Origin: Niastella caeni
GTDB taxonomy: Bacteria; Bacteroidota; Bacteroidia; Chitinophagales; Chitinophagaceae
NCBI RefSeq assembly: GCF_004834005.1
Contig: NZ_STFF01000001.1
Coordinates: 1,177,347-1,241,346 of the forward strand
Direction of reading: 5' to 3'
DNA: 64,000 nt
Both the position numbers and the translations under genes were made by a program. The notes beneath the pieces are model-generated. The model worked only from the letters and a program-made list of their open reading frames with translations. It was not told the DNA's origin and made no database searches. Shown piece by piece: positions 27,135 through 35,710 of this stretch (its first letter is position 1; every line of letters starts with the position of its first letter).

Positions 27135-27485
27135 CTGATAAAATTTAATTATTTCAGTTAACGTGTCCGGGGAAACACGCATAGAGCCATATGCGACATG
27201 TAAACAGCAACAACGTAAACGGATGCTGTTATGTCGTTTAAAACACAGACCAGGTAAACAGTGCAGAAAACAGGCTTTTCGGCTGAGTAGCTACATTCAA
27301 TATGTACTCAAGAATAATTGATATCGGGCGTAAAGAAAGGAAAATGGAATTTCAGGTATTCACCGACAGGGGATTAAAGAAAGGCATTAAGGCGCAAGGC
27401 ACAAGGACTTCTACTTTGAACAGTACCCTTTTATTCTTACTTCTTGATTTTTCTTGGCTCTTGGTTCTTGACTCTTTGGGTTTTT

Positions 27486-27550
27486 AAAAAACCATCCCGT
27501 AGAAACGGAACGGCGTTGTTGATCGTACCCTTTAAAATAAACTCTTTATA
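27486..27550 (-). repeat. Hairpin repeat copy 1 (possible small-RNA 3' end)
   Basis: 62-bp element also found at 27687 and 27909. On the minus strand it runs from AAAGAGTTTATTTTAAAGG through GGTACGATCAACAACG to a 9-bp stem-loop with loop TTCT, then TTTTTT. This copy has one change in the stem (C to T on the minus strand) that converts a C-G pair to U-G, so pairing is kept in minus-strand RNA but not on plus. Confidence 0.7.
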
Positions 27551-27686
27551 AGCGATGTTCCGGGAGCAGGATGCTTACGTATATATATCCGTGCTGTTGT
27601 TGAGTACTTGTGCCTTAGATAATGATCCTGGCATTACTCCCGGGCCTTTTATATTTTAATAATTGCTTTCAGGGCTTTGATGTTTT

Positions 27687-27753
27687 AAAAAAATCCATCC
27701 CGTAGAAACGGGACGGTGTTGTTGATCGTACCCTTTAAAATAAACTCTTTATA
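27687..27753 (-). repeat. Hairpin repeat copy 2
   Basis: Nearly identical to copies 1 and 3, with one difference after the stem (GTGTTG for GCGTTG on plus). The stem CCGTCCCGT/ACGGGATGG is fully paired on the minus strand, counting one G-U. It is followed by ATTTTTTT there. The 136 bp between copies 1 and 2 are unrelated to the 155 bp between copies 2 and 3. Confidence 0.7.
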
Positions 27754-27908
27754 TTAACTACGCTGGCCCTTGCCAGTAAGTATCATATTGCTTTTAAATT
27801 ATATTCTATACAAAAAACTACAGTGGTTAAACTACAGCGCCTGCATAAGGAGCCTCAGATGATTGAATTTCGTTTGAGGTATTCTGATAGGAATAGATGG
27901 CTTTTTTT

Positions 27909-27971
27909 AAAAAACCATCCCGTAGAAACGGGACGGCGTTGTTGATCGTACCCTTTAAAATAAACTCTTTA
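27909..27971 (-). repeat. Hairpin repeat copy 3
   Basis: Third copy, 220 bp from copy 2 (start to start). Same stem-loop followed on the minus strand by TTTTTTAAAAAAA. The region 27135-28888 has no convincing gene except a doubtful one at 28180-28434. Confidence 0.7.
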
Positions 27972-28179
27972 ATCTCTTTTTTGGACGATCCTGATATCTC
28001 TCTACACCTTATCTATCAGGGTACTTTAAACATACATATCACTTATTACACTATCTTATTATAATTCGTTGCATCGCAACTATTTATTCTTTCCTTCCCG
28101 CTCATTAACATTCTTTCATCAACTATTTCAATATATGCTTGATTTACAAGAGCTTTCAAATAGTCACTCTTTACTATAA

Positions 28180-28434
28180 CTACACCTTCCCCGGTATTAT
28201 AATACGTAACTGGTTTACCGGATGGTTGGGTATGCTATTACTATGAGTGGTATTAGTATTTACATGGCCGTTATAGGCTGTTATTTCGATCCTTTGTGAT
28301 ACCGGTTGTTGAGAGATGGTACCGGCATTAACGCTAATAGAGGACAAACATGCAGAAATTGTAAGGGCCAGCGCAACAATCAGTTGATTAATAACTGAAT
28401 TAACTCCAATAAATATATGTTTCAAAAGGTACAT
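28180..28434 (-). CDS. Possible small exported protein, 84 residues
   Basis: An ATG-initiated frame whose first 38 residues resemble a signal peptide (NQLIVALALTISACLSSISVNAG), followed by a Thr/Asn/His-rich tail without known domain. It lies in the long non-coding stretch downstream of the hairpin repeats and on their proposed strand. No -7 element is recognised upstream. A genuine small secreted protein is possible, but confidence is low. Confidence 0.35.
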   Translation of the reverse strand: MYLLKHIFIGVNSVINQLIVALALTISACLSSISVNAGTISQQPVSQRIEITAYNGHVNTNTTHSNSIPNHPVNQLRIIIPGKV

Positions 28435-28716
28435 GTTTGTACAGATTCGTTTTGTTAGGGACCGGAATAAAGTAATTCAAAGGAAAATTGGGAAAATTAA
28501 CAAGTAGTTTTCACGGAACATTGGGAGATAAAATAATCGGAAGTAACTGGTGTGGTTCTGACAGGAGATTGGGTAGGATTTTGATCAGCAGTTCTGATCG
28601 ATGCACAAATATCTAAACTGGTTTTTGATTATGCAATAGTAATATTACTTTTTTACGATTTTTTTTACGGTGGTAATTTTGACACTTCTTTCCTGTTTTG
28701 CCCGGTTGCACAGTCG

Positions 28717-28832
28717 TGAAAAAGCTAGTAGCTAGTGGTAAATGGCTAGTAGGGTTTATTTTCGTGACTCGCTATTTTTCGCAGCAATATGTTTTTTCCC
28801 CCTACTCACTACTCGCTACTTACTACTCGCCA
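28717..28832. repeat. Word repeat, inverted arms
   Basis: Left arm is made of AGCTAGTAGCTAGTGG and GGCTAGTAGGG; the right arm of CCCCCTACTCACTACTCGC and TACTTACTACTCGCC. The arms are imperfect reverse complements. Similar words recur at about 55890-55990 and 59240-59285. It lies just beyond the atp operon terminator. Confidence 0.55.
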
Positions 28833-28833
28833 T

Positions 28834-28864
28834 TAATAAAAAAGCCATCCGCTATGCGGATGGC
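28834..28864 (-). terminator. Terminator of the atp operon
   Basis: Minus strand GCCATCCGC, loop ATA, GCGGATGGC (perfect 9-bp stem), then TTTTTTATT. It begins 25 bp after the atpA stop, proving that no further gene such as atpG is cotranscribed here. Confidence 0.88.
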
Positions 28865-28888
28865 CCTTATATCGTATAACAATATATG

Positions 28889-30469
28889 TTATGCTTTGTA
28901 CTGAGGTATCAGGGTGCTTACCAGATTAACCATTTTCTTAATACCATCTTCAGGTAAGTTTCCTTTCTTGAATTCACCCAATATATCAGCATGTTTGTTT
29001 TCCATTTCCATCAGGAAGTGTTCTTCAAACTCTTTCATTCTTTTAACCGGTACTTCACGCAACAAACCTTGTGTACCCAGGTAAATGATCGCTACCTGCT
29101 TTTCAACTGAGAAAGGAGTGTATTGTGTTTGTTTCAGGATCTCCACGTTACGGGCGCCTTTATCCAATACCAGTTTAGTAGCAGCATCCAGATCACCACC
29201 GAATTTAGAGAAAGCCTCCATTTCACGGTACAGGGCCTGGTCGAGCTTCAGCGTACCAGCTACCTTTTTCATTGATTTGATCTGGGCGTTACCACCCACG
29301 CGGCTTACAGAGATACCTACGTTAATGGCCGGACGGATACCTGCGTTGAACAGGTTCGATTCCAGGAAGATCTGACCATCGGTGATGGAGATCACGTTTG
29401 TAGGAATGTAAGCAGATACGTCACCGGCTTGTGTTTCGATGATTGGTAAAGCAGTGAGCGAGCCGCCACCTTTTACCAGGTGTTTTATAGAATCGGGCAA
29501 ATCGTTCATGTTCTTTGCCACGGTATCATCGCTGATCACCTTTGCAGCACGCTCCAACAAACGGCTGTGCAGGTAGAATACGTCACCAGGATAAGCCTCA
29601 CGACCAGGAGGACGACGCAGCAACAGTGATACCTCACGGTAAGCTACGGCCTGTTTAGAAAGATCATCATAGATGATCAAAGCAGGACGTCCGGTATCGC
29701 GGAAGAACTCCCCGATAGCAGCACCCGCAAATGGCGCATAGAACTGTAACGGAGCCGGATCAGAAGCAGATGCAGCTACGATAGTAGTAAAGGCCATAGC
29801 GCCATTGTCTTCCAGGGTCTTCATCACACCGGCGATGGTAGATGCTTTTTGACCAATGGCAACATATATACAATAAACCGGTTTACCGGCCTGATAAAAC
29901 TCCTTTTGATTGATGATGGTATCGATCGCAATGGCGGTTTTACCGGTTTGACGGTCGCCAATGATCAGCTCACGTTGACCGCGGCCGATGGGGATCATGG
30001 CGTCAATCGCCTTCAAACCTGTTTGCAGCGGCTCTTTTACCGGCTCACGGAAAATTACCCCAGGCGCTTTACGCTCCAGTGGCATTTCAAATTTGTCGCC
30101 GGCAATAGGACCTTTACCGTCAATTGGTTCACCCAATGTATTTACCACGCGGCCCAGCATGCCTTCGCCTACGTTAATAGACGCGATCTTGCCAGTGCGG
30201 CGTACTTTAGCGCCTTCTTTAATATCACCGCTTTCACCCATCAATACCACACCCACGTTATCTTCTTCCAGGTTCAGGGCAATAGCACGTACTCCATTCT
30301 CAAACTCAACCAGTTCACCGGAACGTACATTATTTAAACCATATACGCGGGCGATACCGTCACCCACTTGCAATACAGTACCCACTTCCTCCAGGTCGGC
30401 AGCTGCGTTAAAGTTGCTCAATTGCTGACGCAATATCGCAGATATCTCATCGGGTTTTATCTCTACCAT
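28889..30469 (-). CDS. atpA: F1F0 ATP synthase subunit alpha
   Basis: 526 residues. The alpha subunit forms the non-catalytic nucleotide sites of the F1 hexamer at the cytoplasmic face of the inner membrane. Visible: beta-barrel start [18 protein letters not shown]-loop [13 protein letters not shown] (about 170-182), [12 protein letters not shown] (Walker B), and the alpha-subunit signature [14 protein letters not shown]. Some 12 residues longer than E. coli AtpA. It follows atpH by 33 bp and is the last gene before the terminator. In most relatives atpG comes next; here it is absent. Confidence 0.98.
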   Translation of the reverse strand: MVEIKPDEISAILRQQLSNFNAAADLEEVGTVLQVGDGIARVYGLNNVRSGELVEFENGVRAIALNLEEDNVGVVLMGESGDIKEGAKVRRTGKIASINVGEGMLGRVVNTLGEPIDGKGPIAGDKFEMPLERKAPGVIFREPVKEPLQTGLKAIDAMIPIGRGQRELIIGDRQTGKTAIAIDTIINQKEFYQAGKPVYCIYVAIGQKASTIAGVMKTLEDNGAMAFTTIVAASASDPAPLQFYAPFAGAAIGEFFRDTGRPALIIYDDLSKQAVAYREVSLLLRRPPGREAYPGDVFYLHSRLLERAAKVISDDTVAKNMNDLPDSIKHLVKGGGSLTALPIIETQAGDVSAYIPTNVISITDGQIFLESNLFNAGIRPAINVGISVSRVGGNAQIKSMKKVAGTLKLDQALYREMEAFSKFGGDLDAATKLVLDKGARNVEILKQTQYTPFSVEKQVAIIYLGTQGLLREVPVKRMKEFEEHFLMEMENKHADILGEFKKGNLPEDGIKKMVNLVSTLIPQYKA

Positions 30470-30502
30470 ATATAACCTTTTATAGTTTTTTGTGTGTGTT
30501 AA

Positions 30503-31066
30503 CTATCTTATTTTATAAATAAAGTCGTTATTCATGAACTGCGTTTTGATCTTATTCAGATCGTACGCAATACTGGCGTCAACCAGTTGATCGCCTATTT
30601 CCAATACAAACCCGCCAATGATCTCTTCATTTACCAACGCTTTCAGGTCGATGTTATCCATGCTCGTTTGCTGTTGCAGTTGGCTAACGATCTGCTTTTT
30701 CACTTCTTCAGTTACAGGTACCGCCGTGGTGAGCTTAACAGTATGAATTCCTTTTTGCTGTTTGTATTGATCTATAAAGGATGTAATAATTTCAGGCAGG
30801 TTCGATTCACGGCCTTTGGTAATCATTAACCGGTTAAAAGAATCAGTGAGTTCACTTATTTTACCATTGGTTACCGCCAGTACAATCGCTATTTTTTTAT
30901 CAGCCTTTACAACCGGACTACGCATCAAGGTTAAAAAATCGCGACTTTCTTTGCAAAGCGCCTGTAAAAACAGCATATCCTTATACACTGTTTCTACCTG
31001 GTTCCTTTCATTGGCCAGGCCAATCAAACTTTTTGCATAACGCGCCGCTAAACGAGGATTGGGCAT
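30503..31066 (-). CDS. atpH: F1F0 ATP synthase subunit delta
   Basis: 187 residues, the usual delta (OSCP) length. The N-terminal six-helix bundle (about 1-105, ARYAKSLIGLANERNQ) binds the tip of F1 alpha; the C-terminal part (VNEEIIGGFVLEIGDQLVDAS, about 145-165) is the family signature and contacts the b-subunit stalk. Starts ATG at 31066. The 103 bp before it hold an inverted word repeat that may affect the amount of delta and alpha made relative to F0 subunits. Confidence 0.95.
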   Translation of the reverse strand: MPNPRLAARYAKSLIGLANERNQVETVYKDMLFLQALCKESRDFLTLMRSPVVKADKKIAIVLAVTNGKISELTDSFNRLMITKGRESNLPEIITSFIDQYKQQKGIHTVKLTTAVPVTEEVKKQIVSQLQQQTSMDNIDLKALVNEEIIGGFVLEIGDQLVDASIAYDLNKIKTQFMNNDFIYKIR

Positions 31067-31070
31067 TTTA

Positions 31071-31173
31071 TTAATTTGAAAATTGATGAATTTGAAAATT
31101 TGAAAATCAGATCACACCTATAATATGCCAACCATTTTCTCCCGATAAAATCGGGATCAAATTTTCAAATTAA
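31071..31173. repeat. Inverted word repeat between atpF and atpH
   Basis: TTAATTTGAAAATT (31071-31084) and AATTTTCAAATTAA (31160-31173) are perfect 14-bp reverse complements, with additional copies of TTTGAAAAT inside and a CCCGATAAAATCGGGA hairpin (31141-31156). The atpF stop codon TAA lies inside the right arm: on minus, TAA is directly followed by TTTGAAAATTTGATC. The same word begins at the stop codon at 39037. Confidence 0.75.
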
Positions 31174-31664
31174 TTGAGCTTCACTTCTTCCGCCAGTTGC
31201 TTGATATATTTCTCCTGTTGCGATTTGTCGCTTAATTCACGACGCAACACTTTTTCTGCTACTTCAATTACCAATGAACCTACCTGATTTTTAACATCAG
31301 TGATGGCAGCCATTTTTTGTTGTTGAATAGCCGCGTTGGCATCAGCAATGATCTTACCGGCTTCAATTTTTGCCTGCTCTTTTGCCTCGCTGATGATCTT
31401 GTCTTTAGTATCGCGGGCTTCTTTCAGCAATTGCGCTCTTTCTTCACGGGCTTTGGCCAGCAAGGCTTCGTTCTCACTTTTCAGTTGTGCCATTTCAGCT
31501 TTTACCCTTTCGGCAGTTGCCAATGAATCGGCAATACCGGTTTCACGCTCTTTCAGCGATTTCAAAATAGGCTTCCAGGCAAATTTTCTCAAAATGATCA
31601 GGAGGATCAAAAAAGCGACAAAGTTCCACACCAATAAGCCTAAATCCGGGGTAAGTAATTCCAT
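31170..31664 (-). CDS. atpF: F1F0 ATP synthase subunit b
   Basis: 164 residues. One N-terminal membrane segment (about 8-27, LLVWNFVAFLILLIILRKF) is followed by a long, highly charged helix with the heptad pattern expected of the peripheral stalk (SLATAERVKAEMAQLKSE and onwards). It connects the a subunit to delta and alpha. Single gene, no b-prime. The stop codon is embedded in the inverted repeat that separates it from atpH. Confidence 0.95.
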   Translation of the reverse strand: MELLTPDLGLLVWNFVAFLILLIILRKFAWKPILKSLKERETGIADSLATAERVKAEMAQLKSENEALLAKAREERAQLLKEARDTKDKIISEAKEQAKIEAGKIIADANAAIQQQKMAAITDVKNQVGSLVIEVAEKVLRRELSDKSQQEKYIKQLAEEVKLN

Positions 31665-31761
31665 TTTAAATTAATATTTATGGTATTGTATTGCTTTTCT
31701 TAGAAAAATACTGCATTCGCCGCCCTTTGCATTGAATGCAGTACTGTTTTAACGTGCAAAC

Positions 31762-33226
<1,465 letters not shown>

Positions 33227-33246
33227 ACCTGTTTTTAAATTTTGCG

Positions 33247-33254
33247 CAAAGATA
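33247..33254 (-). promoter_or_regulatory. -7 element of the atp operon promoter
   Basis: Minus strand TATCTTTG, an exact TAnnTTTG match. Start point expected near 33241, about 15 nt before the ATG. No TTG at 19-20 bp, but TTTTTG occurs 13 bp upstream. Confidence 0.55.
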
Positions 33255-33454
33255 AGCAGGCAAAGGTCAAAAACATACTTGAAGTCAAAGTATTTATTAG
33301 TTATGCACAAACCAACAGAACAGCCTATGTGACGGAGGGGTTGGAATTTTTACATTAAAAATTCTTACATATATAATACGCTTCTGGCTACCTCCCGCTG
33401 ATTTTCAAATTCTGCACTCATTAGTCCAGGTCAAAGGACCCTGTAGTCAACTTC

Positions 33455-33570
33455 AATGCTATCTTGCATCCTAGGGTCATCCTTAGGTTATCCCTGGGTT
33501 ATCCTTGGGTTTATACCCTAAGATGACCTTAAGATAACCCTATTTTAACCCTAGGATACAAAGTAGCATT
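33455..33570. repeat. Large imperfect palindrome upstream of the atp operon
   Basis: AATGCTA/TAGCATT and ATCCTAGGGT/ACCCTAGGAT are perfect outer pairs. Inside, GGGTCATCCTT, GGGTTATCCTT and TTGGGT pair with AAGATGACC, AAGATAACCC and ACCCTAA. So a single word (GGGTTATCCTT) is repeated in both orientations over 116 bp. No gene is visible between 33311 and 33676. Confidence 0.75.
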
Positions 33571-33676
33571 AAGGTACCATTGAGGAACCAGCGTGGTAAA
33601 ACCAGGACCCAAAAAGGCATTAATAAATTATTGAATATGTATAAAGTGGGATAAAAAAGCACATTTTTGTATGGAA

Positions 33677-35488
33677 TTAAGCAGGAATATGCTTTTCGAA
33701 CTGCATCTGGTGCAATTTATAATAAAACCCCTGGTGAGCTATCAGTTCGTCGTGGGTGCCCATTTCTTTTATCTCCCCCTTATCCAGCACAATGATCTTG
33801 CTGGCTTTGCGAATGGTCGATAGCCGGTGGGCAATGACTATGGATGTGCGGCCGGCGATCAATTTATCGATGGCCTTTTGAATCAGCAGCTCACTTTCTG
33901 TATCTACAGATGAAGTGGCTTCGTCAAGGATCAATATGGAAGGATTGTATAATAAGGCTCTGATAAAAGATAATAACTGGCGTTGCCCCAGTGACAGGCT
34001 GCCGCCTCTTTCCATTACATTGTAATCGTAACCGCCCGGCAGTTGCATGATAAAATCATGCATATCGATCATTTTGGCAGCCGCAACAACCTGTTCTTTC
34101 GAAATGGCCGGGTTGCGCAGCGTAATGTTATCCAGCACCGATCCCGAAAACAGGAAAACGTCCTGCAATACCACACCGATGCTCTTACGCAAAGCATCCA
34201 GCTTATACTCTTCTATTTTAACATCATCTATTTTAATAGTGCCGTGCTGTATGTGATACAACCGGTTCAGCAGGCTGATGATAGATGTTTTTCCACTACC
34301 CGTGTGCCCTACGATAGCAACAGTATCACCTGGCTGTACTTCAAAGGAAAGATTTTTGAGCACATAACGGTCGTCAACATAGGCAAAAGATACATTGTCA
34401 AATGCTATCCTGCCTTTTACCATTTGCGGCGCATGGCTTCCTTCGGTTTTTATCACATCTTCGTTATCAAGTACTTTAAACACCCGTTCACTGGCCACCA
34501 TTCCCATTTGCAGCACATTGAACTTATCGGCTATCACCCGCAACGGGCGGAACAGCAAGTTCAAACACAGGAAAAAGGAGAACATTTTTCCAATCAACAC
34601 CCTGCCCTCTTCTTCCGGTAACTTCAAAGCGTGTGTGGCAGCCCACCATACCATTAAACCGGTACCAACCGCCAGCACAATTTCCACCACCGGAAAAAAT
34701 ACCGAATAGGCAAAGATGGCGTTGATGTTGGCGTTGCGATGTTCTTTATTGATAGATTTAAACTTGCTGAACTCTTTATTTTCTGCGGCAAATGCCTGCA
34801 CAATGGCCATTCCGGTAATATGTTCCTGCACAAACGCATTGAGGTGGGCAACGGCATTCCGCACCCGAATAAAAGACTTGTTTACACTTTCCTTAAAGAA
34901 ATACGTAGCAGCAATTAATATGGGGAACGAGGCCAGACTGATCAGGGTAAGCCGCCAGTCCACAGCAAACATAAACACCAGCACGGCAATGATCGATAAC
35001 AGGTCGGCAATAATGGGAATTAACCCATCAGAAAAAATATCATTGATGGCTTCAATATCGTTGATGGTGCGCGTAGTTAAAGTTCCAATGGGTGTTGTAT
35101 CAAATTGCGAAAGGTTCAACCCCAATATTTTCCGGTATACGTTTACCCGCAGGTCTTTCACCACTGTTTGACCCAACCAGGCTGTTAAATAAGAGAAGTA
35201 AAATCGAAAAGCAGTTTCCAGCAATAACATCCCTATCTGTATTACCGTGATCAGGATGATCATTTGTTCTACCTTCATTTTTACTGCCTGCGTGCCGGTG
35301 ACGCCTTCATGTACATGCTCATTAATTGTGATCTGGATAAGCCAGGGACGTATGGGAGAAACAATAGCCAGCAGGATAGCCATTACTACCGAAAGAATGA
35401 ATTTCGTTTTATAGGGCTTTGCATACTGAAATACCCGCTTCAGTAAACTTAAATCGAATATGATCTTCCCCGTGCTTTTTCCTGCCAT
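33677..35488 (-). CDS. ABC exporter, MsbA-like fused permease/ATPase
   Basis: 603 residues. Six membrane helices in the first ~320 residues (YKTKFILSVVMAILLAIV is the first), then a nucleotide-binding domain: Walker A VGHTGSGKTS (about 395), signature LSLGQRQLLSF, Walker B ILILDEATSSVD and H-loop IAHRLSTI. The coupling-helix motif TTRTINDIEAINDIF supports type IV exporter architecture, working as a homodimer or with a partner. It may flip lipid A or export a drug or peptide; the sequence alone cannot distinguish these. A -7 element at 35499-35506 ends 10 nt before the ATG. Confidence 0.92.
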   Translation of the reverse strand: MAGKSTGKIIFDLSLLKRVFQYAKPYKTKFILSVVMAILLAIVSPIRPWLIQITINEHVHEGVTGTQAVKMKVEQMIILITVIQIGMLLLETAFRFYFSYLTAWLGQTVVKDLRVNVYRKILGLNLSQFDTTPIGTLTTRTINDIEAINDIFSDGLIPIIADLLSIIAVLVFMFAVDWRLTLISLASFPILIAATYFFKESVNKSFIRVRNAVAHLNAFVQEHITGMAIVQAFAAENKEFSKFKSINKEHRNANINAIFAYSVFFPVVEIVLAVGTGLMVWWAATHALKLPEEEGRVLIGKMFSFFLCLNLLFRPLRVIADKFNVLQMGMVASERVFKVLDNEDVIKTEGSHAPQMVKGRIAFDNVSFAYVDDRYVLKNLSFEVQPGDTVAIVGHTGSGKTSIISLLNRLYHIQHGTIKIDDVKIEEYKLDALRKSIGVVLQDVFLFSGSVLDNITLRNPAISKEQVVAAAKMIDMHDFIMQLPGGYDYNVMERGGSLSLGQRQLLSFIRALLYNPSILILDEATSSVDTESELLIQKAIDKLIAGRTSIVIAHRLSTIRKASKIIVLDKGEIKEMGTHDELIAHQGFYYKLHQMQFEKHIPA

Positions 35489-35498
35489 AACGAGTTTG

Positions 35499-35506
35499 CA
35501 AAAATA
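35499..35506 (-). promoter_or_regulatory. -7 element of the ABC exporter gene
   Basis: Minus strand TATTTTTG, exact TAnnTTTG, 10 nt before the ATG at 35488, implying a leader of only a few nucleotides. Confidence 0.5.
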
Positions 35507-35513
35507 CGAATAT

Positions 35514-35710
35514 TAGTTTATGGTTTGTGGTTTGTAGTTTGTTGTTATCCTTAATTCACGCCTTCCATAAGAGATTTAACAGCTCGTTAATGTAAAGGTT
35601 TGTTGTTTCCGGTTTGTAGTTTGTTGTTCTTTAATTCGTGAACGCTAAGTAAAGGCAACAGCTTGCCGGGCAACGGCAACCACAAACAACAAACTATAAA
35701 CTACAAACTA
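35514..35710. repeat. Inverted word repeat starting at a stop codon
   Basis: From the TAG stop of the minus-strand gene ending at 35708, the minus strand reads TAGTTTG, TAGTTTA, TAGTTTG, TTGTTTG, TGGTTGC: five 7-nt words, the first being the stop codon. On plus at 35514-35547 the same words occur in the opposite orientation (TAGTTTATGGTTTGTGG, then TTTGTAGTTTGTTG), and a third block at 35602-35631 repeats GGTTTGTAGTTTGTTG. The region between is otherwise empty. Confidence 0.75.

Noticed and set aside
27302..27487. 61-codon plus-strand frame before hairpin copy 1
   Set aside because: Ends in a low-complexity stretch (TTGGTTCTTGACTC-type words) and runs into the repeat; no start signal.
27486..27971. 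CRISPR array
   Set aside because: Only three repeats of 62 bp with spacers of 136 and 155 bp, and no cas gene anywhere in the window.
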